From JAVVUJ01 sp964582545 (lineage in GTDB: Bacteria; Bacillota; Clostridia; Peptostreptococcales; Anaerovoracaceae): a stretch of DNA of 64,000 nt. The position numbers were made by a program, and so were the translations under genes. Below are positions 56,786-64,000 of this stretch, in pieces (the stretch's first letter is position 1; every line of letters starts with the position of its first letter). The DNA is taken from positions 7,428 through 71,427 of the forward strand of contig CAZOSB010000009.1 in NCBI GenBank assembly GCA_964582545.1, written 5' to 3'. The notes below the pieces were generated by a model. It searched no databases. It was not told the DNA's origin and saw only the letters and a list, made by a program, of their open reading frames with translations.

Positions 56786-57804
56786 ATTTCTATTAACTCA
56801 TCCTCTTTAAAGTCTTTTTTAGCTTTTTTACCTAATACATTAAACCATTCCATGGGGCTAATACCGTTACCAGGTCTCTTTGTTGTTATATTTTGTGCTG
56901 TAAACTCTTGACCCGTGTTAATATCTATCAATGCAACAATACTTTTTCTAGCAACCTCTCTATTACCTTTTTCAGAAGGCATAACCTTTTTTCTTCCATC
57001 TCCAAGTGCTTCCTCTACATTACGAATTGAGTCCACCATTAAAGCCAGTTCATGTGGATCCAAGCTAGCTTTGTGATCAGGTCCATCCATATTTTTATCT
57101 AATGTAAAATGCTTTTCTATTATGGTGGCTCCTAATGCTACGGCGGCTAATGAAGTTTCCATTCCTAAAGTATGATCCGAATATCCTATTTTACAATTAA
57201 ACCCTTCCCTAGAACCTTCACCAAAAACTTCCCGTAAGTGACCTATTGCTTTGAGGTTAGCATCCTTAAACGGTGTAGGATACTCCGTATTGCAGTGGAG
57301 CAATGATATTTCTCTACTTCCGTTTTTGCTTAGTATTTGCAAAGCCTCTCTAATCTCATTAATTTCGCACATTCCCGTAGACAAAATAATAGGCTTCCTT
57401 GTTTGAGCAATTTCTAATAGGTATGGTAAATTAGTAACCTCACCTGAAGGGATTTTCCAAAGAGGTATATTTAGCTCATTTAAGAAATGTATACTTTCCA
57501 AATCAAATGGAGTTGATAAAAAATCAATCTCTATCTTATCACAATATGTTTTTAACTCTTTAAACTGATTATAGGTAAGGGACAGCTTGCTAAGCATATC
57601 TAGTTGGGTCTCGGTACAATCAGTTGATTTTTTTTGATAATATGCTTTTTCAGCAAACTTTGTAACTAGATTTTCTGCGTTGAACGTCTGAAATTTAATT
57701 GCATTTACCTTGGATTTTTTTGCTTCATCCACTAATTTTTTAGCTAAGTTGAAATCACCATTGTGATTTACTCCGACTTCTGCAATAATGTATACTTCTC
57801 TCAT
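56782..57804 (-). CDS. Nonulosonic acid synthase (NeuB/LegI-like)
   Basis: Condenses PEP with a hexose to make the nine-carbon acid. The 340-residue protein has the TIM-barrel domain (EVGVNHNGDFNLAK at the N-terminus, LHCNTEYPTP near 171, GYSDHT near 205, EKHFTLDKNMDGPDH near 228) and a C-terminal SAF antifreeze-like domain (KRPGNGISP near 310). All elements of NeuB/LegI/PseI are present. Legionaminic acid is favoured by the neighbours. Confidence 0.94.
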   Translation of the reverse strand: MREVYIIAEVGVNHNGDFNLAKKLVDEAKKSKVNAIKFQTFNAENLVTKFAEKAYYQKKSTDCTETQLDMLSKLSLTYNQFKELKTYCDKIEIDFLSTPFDLESIHFLNELNIPLWKIPSGEVTNLPYLLEIAQTRKPIILSTGMCEINEIREALQILSKNGSREISLLHCNTEYPTPFKDANLKAIGHLREVFGEGSREGFNCKIGYSDHTLGMETSLAAVALGATIIEKHFTLDKNMDGPDHKASLDPHELALMVDSIRNVEEALGDGRKKVMPSEKGNREVARKSIVALIDINTGQEFTAQNITTKRPGNGISPMEWFNVLGKKAKKDFKEDELIEI

Positions 57805-57823
57805 ATTAGCCTCATTAAGCTTC

Positions 57824-58492
57824 TTATTTTAATTCTTTTGCAGGAATACCAATATAAGTTTTTCCTAGTTGAGCATCTTTAGTCAATACGGCACCGGCGC
57901 CTATAGTAACCCCATCTTGTATGGTTAGTCCTTGTAATATGGTAGCGCCTGCACCAATCAGGCAATTATTTCCGATGGTGACATTTCCAGAGATTGTCAC
58001 AGCAGGATTGATTGTGTTAAATGAACCCATCTTAAAATCATGACCAAAATTACAACATCTATTTATTAAATTAAAATTTTCTATCATTAAATCTGCTGCT
58101 ATGATTGTTCCGGCAGTAATAATGTTTCCCAATCCTATATGTAGTAATGACATTTCACATAAAGTTTTAGGATGAATTAAATTTGGATAAAAAATATTTT
58201 TATAATTTATTAATTTATCAAATATTTTCTTTTTTAAATTTGCATCTCCTTGAGAAATGACTATACCAATTTTATCAATTTTATTTATCAAAGAATCTAA
58301 AGTGTTGTCACTTGCAATAACTTTTTTACCATCACATACGGTGTCACCAATATTTATTAAATCTTTTTCAATGAAACCTAATACTTCATATTTTTTGTCT
58401 ATTGAAACCAGATTAATTTGCTTAATCATGTAATATATTTCTCTTTGATGACCTGAAGAACCAAAAATTATTATAGGCAAAGATTCTATCAT
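57824..58492 (-). CDS. PglD/NeuD-like sugar acetyltransferase
   Basis: A 222-residue protein with an N-terminal Rossmann module (IIFGSSGHQRE at residue 8, then GFIEKD) and a C-terminal left-handed beta-helix of hexapeptide repeats (VTIGNNCLIGAGATILQG, then VTIGAGAVLTK). This is the PglD/NeuD architecture, transferring acetyl from acetyl-CoA to an amino sugar (LegH role) or O-acetylating the final sugar. It overlaps the following nucleotidyltransferase gene end by 4 bases. Confidence 0.9.
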   Translation of the reverse strand: MIESLPIIIFGSSGHQREIYYMIKQINLVSIDKKYEVLGFIEKDLINIGDTVCDGKKVIASDNTLDSLINKIDKIGIVISQGDANLKKKIFDKLINYKNIFYPNLIHPKTLCEMSLLHIGLGNIITAGTIIAADLMIENFNLINRCCNFGHDFKMGSFNTINPAVTISGNVTIGNNCLIGAGATILQGLTIQDGVTIGAGAVLTKDAQLGKTYIGIPAKELK

Positions 58493-59568
58493 AATTGTTC
58501 CCTTCTTAGCATTTCTTTCATTTTTTCCATATCACCCAACTGTCCCATATCCATCCATGCATCTTCTCGTATGGGGTAAGTTCCCACTTGCTTGTTAGCA
58601 TAAATACATCTTTCTATTAAATCTGTAAGGTGTATAAATTCATTTTTTTTAAGGAGTTGCAATATCTCAGGCTCAATGACATACATGCCTGTATTTACAA
58701 GATAATCGGAAGTAGGTTTTTCAACAATACTCTGTACATGTCCGGAAGGGTTTAAGTTAATTACGCCATAGGGCACCTCATAATGTTTTAACGATGTAAC
58801 AACGGTAATCATGTTTTGATGTTTTTTGTGAAATTCAAGAATGTCTGAATAATCTACGTCCAATAAAATATCGCAGTTGCTAACAAAAAAGGTATCAGCC
58901 ATTTTCCCTTTTAAATAGTAGAGACTGCCTCCGGTACCAAGAGGTACATCTTCTTCAATATATGTAATTTTATAATCTTTATCAAAATCTTCAAAATAAG
59001 CCTTTATCATATTTTTTTTATAATTAATGGATAAGTAATAATCATAACATCCAAACTTATGAAAACTGTCGATAATCAATTCCACTATGGGTTTTTCACC
59101 TATAGGTATAAGGGGTTTGGGAACAATAGACGTGTATGGCAACAAACGTTGACCTTTACCACCCGCCATTATAATGACGCTGGCATTTATTTTATGAAAA
59201 TCATTTTTTTTGATTCCCTTCCAAAAAATAAGGTCGATAACTTCATCTTGCTCATTTACTACAGGCAATGCTAAAACTTGATGTTGAATCATAAGTGCCT
59301 GAGCATTCTGAATTTGCTCTATTCTGATAGTTTGAGGATTTGTAAACATCACCTTGCTGATGGATTGATCTAAACCACCACTGGACAGTATCCATCTACG
59401 AATATCCCCATCAGTTACAGAACCAATTATTTTTTGGTTTTCTACCACAAACAAAGCACGTTTCGCTTGGTTTAACATTTGCATGGCTTCCCTAACGGTC
59501 GTATTTCTTTCAATTAAGTATTCATTAATTTTCATATCTTTCCCCGAATAGAGTAATACTCTCGACAA
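58489..59568 (-). CDS. CBS-domain sugar nucleotidyltransferase (PtmE-like)
   Basis: A 359-residue protein. Residues about 13-130 hold two CBS motifs (VVENQKIIGSVTDGDIRRW, then LPVVNEQDEVIDL). Residues about 133-359 form a nucleotidyltransferase (IMAGGKGQRLLPYT near 133, PKPLIPIGEKPI near 147, NCDILLDVDY near 225). This architecture is that of PtmE, the glucosamine-1-phosphate guanylyltransferase of the legionaminate route. The CBS part may sense nucleotides. LegB lies 6 bases upstream. Confidence 0.88.
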   Translation of the reverse strand: MSRVLLYSGKDMKINEYLIERNTTVREAMQMLNQAKRALFVVENQKIIGSVTDGDIRRWILSSGGLDQSISKVMFTNPQTIRIEQIQNAQALMIQHQVLALPVVNEQDEVIDLIFWKGIKKNDFHKINASVIIMAGGKGQRLLPYTSIVPKPLIPIGEKPIVELIIDSFHKFGCYDYYLSINYKKNMIKAYFEDFDKDYKITYIEEDVPLGTGGSLYYLKGKMADTFFVSNCDILLDVDYSDILEFHKKHQNMITVVTSLKHYEVPYGVINLNPSGHVQSIVEKPTSDYLVNTGMYVIEPEILQLLKKNEFIHLTDLIERCIYANKQVGTYPIREDAWMDMGQLGDMEKMKEMLRREQL

Positions 59569-59574
59569 TGTATA

Positions 59575-60552
59575 TTACAGATTATATAGATCAGTTTTAT
59601 ATTTGTTTGTGTTGCTCATTAACCAATGAATGGTTTCTTGTAACCCTTGTTCCAATGTATACTTAGGCACCCAGTTTGTCAATTCTTTAATTTTCTTATT
59701 TGAACCTAACAATCTATTTACTTCGCTTTTTGCAGGTCTTAACCTTTGATCCTCGCATATTATTTTAGCATTTGGATTAATTTGAGTAATTAACATTTGG
59801 GTCAATTGACCAATAGATATTTCTTGCCCTGTTGCAATATTAACTTCTTCACCGACAGTTTTGTTTGATTTGGCAATTTCGATAAAACCGTCTATAGTAT
59901 CTTTAACGTAGTTAAAATCTCTGGTTGGGGTTAAGGAACCCAACTTGAGTTCTTCTTTTCCAGATAATAGTTGCGTAATGATAGTGGGTATTACCGCTCT
60001 GGCAGATTGTCGAGGCCCATAGGTATTAAAAGGTCGTACAATGGTAATAGGCATTTGAAAGCTTCTATAAAAGCTTTCAGCCAATCGATCAGCACCTATT
60101 TTCGTGGCAGAGTAAGGCGATTGACCTTGAAATGGATGTCTCTCATCTATAGGAACATATTGAGCAGTGCCATAAACCTCCGAAGTAGAGGTAACAAGCA
60201 AGCGATCAATACCTAAATCCCTAGCTGCTTGCAGTACATTCAGTGTCCCCTTTATATTCGTATCCACGTAAGAATCAGGAGAATGATAACTAAAAGGGAT
60301 AGCGATAAGAGCCGCCAGATGATATGTTTGAACGGTTCCTTTCATGGCTTCTTTTACACCATTGGGATCACGAATATCACCTGCAAAGATTTCAATTTCA
60401 CCGAGTAAGTCTTTAGGAAGTGTATCAAGCCAACCCCAACTATTAAATGAGTTATAATATACAAAGGCTTTTACGGAATGTCCTTCGGCTACTAATGCTT
60501 CAACTAAATGACTTCCAATAAAGCCATCCGCACCTGTTACTAATATTTTCAT
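59575..60552 (-). CDS. GDP-N-acetylglucosamine 4,6-dehydratase (LegB-like)
   Basis: A 325-residue extended SDR with TGADGFIGSHLVEAL at the N-terminus, HLAALIAIPFSYHSP near residue 78, TSTSEVYG near 121 and catalytic YSATK near 147. The RPFNTYGPRQSARAVIPT segment is shared with LegB. It is the first gene of the tight minus-strand legionaminate set and should create the 4-keto-6-deoxy intermediate. The aminotransferase that normally follows (LegC) is absent. Confidence 0.87.
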   Translation of the reverse strand: MKILVTGADGFIGSHLVEALVAEGHSVKAFVYYNSFNSWGWLDTLPKDLLGEIEIFAGDIRDPNGVKEAMKGTVQTYHLAALIAIPFSYHSPDSYVDTNIKGTLNVLQAARDLGIDRLLVTSTSEVYGTAQYVPIDERHPFQGQSPYSATKIGADRLAESFYRSFQMPITIVRPFNTYGPRQSARAVIPTIITQLLSGKEELKLGSLTPTRDFNYVKDTIDGFIEIAKSNKTVGEEVNIATGQEISIGQLTQMLITQINPNAKIICEDQRLRPAKSEVNRLLGSNKKIKELTNWVPKYTLEQGLQETIHWLMSNTNKYKTDLYNL

Positions 60553-60830
60553 TAAAAACCTTTCTAAAGATATTCTTGAATCGAAATTTTACATAAGTGT
60601 TAGTACCTAAATCCTACAATATTCACACCCGAAAGTCAAGCGGTATGCCACTGAATGTATATCTTTTGTGTCATAAGAGGTTGCGCCTTTTACAGCAGTG
60701 GGAAAGTGAGAAGGGAAGGAATACTATAGAATATTATAGATTAAACATAGCATATTTACAGGGTCACAATGCCATTGTATAATAGAATTTATAAGCAAAG
60801 CGTAAGGATTAGATAAGAAGAGGTCGTTAT
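60553..60830. other. Divergent intergenic region between legB and the glycerophosphotransferase-like gene
   Basis: These 278 bases must hold promoters for both directions. I see no clear -35/-10 pair. A 61-codon frame from GTG 60597 exists, but its sequence resembles nothing I know and it lacks a ribosome site, so I do not call it a gene. Confidence 0.4.
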
Positions 60831-63326
60831 ATGGAAAATCTAACAAAAGCCCAGCTACTAAGCTTGATAGACTCTATTAGAGAAGCACTTATATATTTAC
60901 AAAGTAATACCAATGAACAAATTGTTGAGGATTGTTTTTTTTCGACCGAATATTTAAAAAAATTTATGGTTGAAACAGATATTCAACTTCAAAATAGCCA
61001 AATATTGGACCAAATGATGGATCTAATTCATGAGAAAAGTTATTACCAAGCAGAAAGGTTACTGAAAAAATTTCAAGGGTTTATTAAAAAAGAGATTGTC
61101 TGTAAACCAGCGATTGTTTTCTTCCCATATCAAGCTTCCATGTGGGGGGCCTTTGACAGTGTATATAGAGCATTTGTGGAGGATGATCATTTTGATGTGG
61201 CAGTAGTACCCATCCCTTATTTTACCGAGGACAAGCAGGGGAATCCAGTTTTTAACTATGACTGTCAATATTATGAAAAGGAAGGGATTCCATTTATTCA
61301 GTATGATGCATATCCCTTGGAGCACATTCAACCTGAGGTGGCCTTCGTCTTAAACCCATATGATGATACAAATTTGGTTACGTCTGTTTTAGAACCGTAT
61401 TTTTCAGGAAATTTAATTTCGCATGTAAAAAAATTAGTTTATATTCCTTATTATACTCAGCTGGGTCCGCCCACAGCCGAAGCGTACTATAGGATACCTA
61501 TCTTTAAAAATGCATGGAGAGTTTTTTTGACTTCTGAGGCAGTAAAAGAAGATCACGCTAAGGGGGGCGTTGATAAAAATAAGTTGATTGCATTTGGTTC
61601 TCCAAAAACTGATATGATGCTGAGTCTTAGAGAACATGTAATCCTGCCGGAGGATTGGGATCAAATAATTAATCAAAAAAAAGTTTTCTTTTATAATACC
61701 CATTTACTTTCTATCACAAAGCATGGACAAAAATCTCTGGAAAGCATGATTCAGGTGATTCAATTTTTTCAGGGGCATCCAGAATTTGCTATCATCTGGA
61801 GACCCCATCCTTTGACTTTAGATGCACTCAACTCCATGTGCCCCGAAGCAGCGACACCCTATTTAAAGGTGTTAGAGCTTGCCCAGAAGCTTCCGAACAT
61901 CATATTGGATGAAACACCTAATCCATACATGGCCATGGCTTCGTCTGATGCATATATCGGAGATGGGAGCTCTTTGATTGCAGAGTATATGGTATTGAAC
62001 AAGTCTATCTATCTCATAAATCCTGCTGGGCTCATTTGTGAGATGCCTCCGGTTCGAGTTAGGTATGGGGTTTTTGCGGATGATCGGCTTTGGTTTTCTT
62101 CCAATAGATTACCGGGAATTAGCTATTATGATTTGAAAACAAATGAAATTGGTAACCTAGATGGTCTATCATTTGTAATTCGGTCCAAGCTAACGGCTTT
62201 TGCGCCTCCATGCTTTGATGGGAAAAATGTCTGGTTTCCACCTATGCAGGTGGATTCCTTAGTAAAGGTCAACGCTATGACCCATGAAGCAGTTGAAATT
62301 ACGAATTGGCCTAAATCGTATCAATGTGGAAAAGAAAATTCTAGATTTTCTAACAGTATTTTTGACGAATCTAATGTATGGTTAATCCCTAGCACAACAA
62401 ACATGCTGATAAAGGTCGATCCAACTACTAATGAGATGCAAGGTTACTCAAATTGGCCAAAAGGCTTCAAGCATGGGGACTATAAATTCTTTGCTGCTTC
62501 CTATGATGAAAAATATATCTGGTTAGCTCCTTATCAGGCTAATATGATAGTAAGGGTAGACAAAGAAACGGGGCAAATGACAGGGTATCATAACTGGCCA
62601 AAGGAGTTTTTTGGGGGGGAATATCTGTTTAGTGGAATTATATGTACGGAATCCTGTATATGGTTGATTCCAGCAGAAGCTAATATGATCGTAAAGTTAA
62701 ACCCTCATACGGGAGAAATGGTAGGAATAAGTCAGTGGGTTGTGCAGTATGATTCAAAGAAAAAATTTTTTATTTCATCTACCTTTGATGGCAGAAATAT
62801 TTGGTGTGCACCCTTTCAGCCGGGAAGTGCCATTTTGAAACTTGATACTGAGACAGAAGCCATAGATTTTTTTAGCAAATGGCCAGAAGGATTTATATTT
62901 ACAGGGGATGCACCTTTTGGTAATGTCCTTATAAACAGTGGGAAAGCATATTTTCCTTCACTATTAGGAACAGAAGAGATGTTGATTCTGGATATTAAAA
63001 CTAACGAGATGTCTGTTTTATCAATGCCTTTTCCTAATGAATTGCGCGAAAAAATACTCAATGACCAATGGGAGACAGTTATAAAAGAATATAGCGACGA
63101 TGAAGGAGGAAAAGTTAGTACTAAGGTATTTGGATTGGATCACCGACTGGTTCACCGTAATGACTTATTGGACCTTGAAACCTTCACTCAAATGGTTAAT
63201 GACGGAAAGGATCCACTGATCAAGCCAAGATTAAAACATGCAGAAGCATTATTAACCAACATAGATGGACAAAACGGCAAACGAATTTACGAATACATAA
63301 AAAAGAGATGTAAACATAAGATATAA
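60831..63326 (+). CDS. Glycerophosphotransferase-like GT-B enzyme with inserted beta-propeller
   Basis: An 831-residue protein. Residues 1-85 are helical. Residues about 90-400 resemble the CDP-glycerol glycerophosphotransferase GT-B fold (AFGSPKTDMM near 263, IIWRPHPL near 323, DAYIGDGSSLIAEYM near 378). From about 407 to 735 run roughly six repeats of about 50 residues of the form NVWLIPSTTNMLIKVDPTT followed by an N-W-P-K motif, a propeller like those of lyase-type Vgb proteins. The last 60 residues (DLETFTQMVNDG, then GKRIYEYI) look like the normal C-terminal helix of the transferase, so the propeller appears inserted rather than appended. It lies next to flagellin and may transfer a polyol phosphate to a glycan. 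Confidence 0.78.
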   Translation: MENLTKAQLLSLIDSIREALIYLQSNTNEQIVEDCFFSTEYLKKFMVETDIQLQNSQILDQMMDLIHEKSYYQAERLLKKFQGFIKKEIVCKPAIVFFPYQASMWGAFDSVYRAFVEDDHFDVAVVPIPYFTEDKQGNPVFNYDCQYYEKEGIPFIQYDAYPLEHIQPEVAFVLNPYDDTNLVTSVLEPYFSGNLISHVKKLVYIPYYTQLGPPTAEAYYRIPIFKNAWRVFLTSEAVKEDHAKGGVDKNKLIAFGSPKTDMMLSLREHVILPEDWDQIINQKKVFFYNTHLLSITKHGQKSLESMIQVIQFFQGHPEFAIIWRPHPLTLDALNSMCPEAATPYLKVLELAQKLPNIILDETPNPYMAMASSDAYIGDGSSLIAEYMVLNKSIYLINPAGLICEMPPVRVRYGVFADDRLWFSSNRLPGISYYDLKTNEIGNLDGLSFVIRSKLTAFAPPCFDGKNVWFPPMQVDSLVKVNAMTHEAVEITNWPKSYQCGKENSRFSNSIFDESNVWLIPSTTNMLIKVDPTTNEMQGYSNWPKGFKHGDYKFFAASYDEKYIWLAPYQANMIVRVDKETGQMTGYHNWPKEFFGGEYLFSGIICTESCIWLIPAEANMIVKLNPHTGEMVGISQWVVQYDSKKKFFISSTFDGRNIWCAPFQPGSAILKLDTETEAIDFFSKWPEGFIFTGDAPFGNVLINSGKAYFPSLLGTEEMLILDIKTNEMSVLSMPFPNELREKILNDQWETVIKEYSDDEGGKVSTKVFGLDHRLVHRNDLLDLETFTQMVNDGKDPLIKPRLKHAEALLTNIDGQNGKRIYEYIKKRCKHKI

Positions 63327-63419
63327 AAATTAAACCATTAATACATTTGATATTCTGTTAATTTTACTTATAGTGACATTCATAAGGTAAAATTTCAGAT
63401 CTATAAATTCAGTAAACTG

Positions 63420-63464
63420 AAAGGTAGAGATAACAAGTTTTATATTGCTATCTCTACCTTTTTC
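63420..63464 (+). terminator. Terminator after the propeller-transferase gene
   Basis: A perfect 13-bp stem (63420-63432 with 63449-63461) is followed by a short T run. Of the 531 bases between the two genes, the rest shows only minor hairpins (for example GGCAAA near 63579 with TTTGCC near 63600) and no coding frame. Confidence 0.85.
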
Positions 63465-63774
63465 AACAGATCTATTTTATAAATCGTGTATTTATTTTAA
63501 GCGATTATATATGCATTGCTATTCCCTACTGTATTCTTTGCAGGGAAATAACTTGTTGTTTTTCCATGGTCGTGGAAAAGGCAAAGCATTTCTGCACGGT
63601 TTGCCTTTGATGAACATTATTTAAGATTTTGTATGCCCTTCTGGCTTTCAAAATAATCACAAATAACTTTCAACAAAATCATCTTATCACAACATTATTG
63701 TTACGTGTGTTTCAATATATTTTTCAGAAAAAACTAAAATTGTATATACCTAAAATGGATTAAAACAATGAAAA

Positions 63775-63822
63775 ACCAAAGGTGAAAAACCAAAAGAGAT
63801 GAGCGTAGAAGCCCATCTCTTT
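63775..63822 (-). terminator. Terminator of the flagellin gene
   Basis: Read on the minus strand, AAAGAGATG (63814-63822) pairs with CATCTCTTT (63793-63801), followed by two T-rich runs. Confidence 0.85.
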
Positions 63823-63857
63823 AATAAGTAATTTTTATTGTTATGAGTGACCAGAAA

Positions 63858-64000
63858 CTATCTAAGTAACTGAAGAACACCCTGAGGGATTTGGTTCGCC
63901 TGAGCAAGCATAGCCTGAGCAGACTGAGTCAGAATATTGTTCTTTGTGAAGTTCATCATTTCCTTGGCCATATCTGTATCTCTGATACGAGATTCAGCAG
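63858..64000 (-). CDS. Flagellin, C-terminal end (truncated by window edge)
   Basis: The minus strand encodes the last 47 residues of a flagellin: RIRDTDMAKEMMNFTKNNIL followed by QSAQAMLAQANQIPQGVLQLLR and a TAG stop. This is the conserved C-terminal D0 helix that packs the filament core. The start lies beyond the window. Its position beside sugar-activation and glycosyltransferase genes indicates that the filament is probably glycosylated. Confidence 0.95.
   Translation of the reverse strand, partial: AESRIRDTDMAKEMMNFTKNNILTQSAQAMLAQANQIPQGVLQLLR

Noticed and set aside
60597..60782. A 61-codon frame between legB and the propeller-transferase gene
   Set aside because: GTG start without a ribosome site and no recognisable similarity; more likely chance within the divergent promoter region.
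1..64000. CRISPR arrays, tRNA or rRNA genes, insertion sequences
   Set aside because: No regularly spaced repeats, cloverleaf-like sequences with a GTTCGANNC core, or transposase-like frames were seen on reading both strands.

Overview
The window looks like chromosomal DNA of a motile, anaerobic, low-GC Gram-positive bacterium of the class Clostridia. The evidence is a T-box leader, FabK-type enoyl reductase, tungsten-type aldehyde:ferredoxin oxidoreductases with a polyferredoxin, a class III fructose bisphosphatase, an SLH-anchored surface protein, strong AGGAGG-type ribosome sites and a flagellin gene at the right edge. No database search was possible, so family names rest on motifs and length. 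I saw no tRNA, rRNA, CRISPR array or insertion sequence.

Left part (1-11241): housekeeping genes on the plus strand. These are a 5'-truncated PEP carboxykinase, a UPF0182 membrane protein, a large glutamine synthetase-family protein with a Cys-rich tail, serS, an alanine/glycine:cation symporter and a class III fbp. Next (11277-15948) is leuACDB behind a T-box riboswitch. Then (16021-20873) comes a tungsten-enzyme locus: a consensus promoter, a structured leader ending in a terminator (candidate molybdenum/tungsten-cofactor riboswitch), a 16-cysteine polyferredoxin, and two aldehyde ferredoxin oxidoreductases, each followed by a MoaD/ThiS-like protein ending in Gly-Gly. A compact HaeIII-like restriction-modification pair follows (20904-22954), with a LexA-type palindrome just after its promoter.

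The fatty-acid operon (23155-30379) carries fabH, fabK, fabD, fabG, fabF, fabZ and a single-frame fusion of a MarR regulator to a second FabK/nitronate-monooxygenase flavoprotein. A FabT-like palindrome lies just after the fabH promoter. No acpP or acc genes are in the window.

The right part is cell-surface biology. A 1694-residue choice-of-anchor-L/SLH protein (30907-35991) is followed by a long AT-rich glycan locus (36310-63326). It encodes routes to UDP-xylose (UDP-glucose dehydrogenase, UDP-glucuronate decarboxylase), GDP-L-fucose (ManC, Gmd, Fcl) and a CMP-activated nonulosonic acid of legionaminic type (LegB, PtmE, NeuD/LegH-like, LegI, LegG, LegF, but no LegC aminotransferase). It also holds several glycosyltransferases, two methyltransferases, a radical SAM protein and a glycerophosphotransferase-like enzyme carrying a beta-propeller. 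The flagellin end at 63858-64000 makes flagellin glycosylation the most natural role. Six proteins of this locus carry the same kind of small Rossmann module, at either end of otherwise different enzymes.
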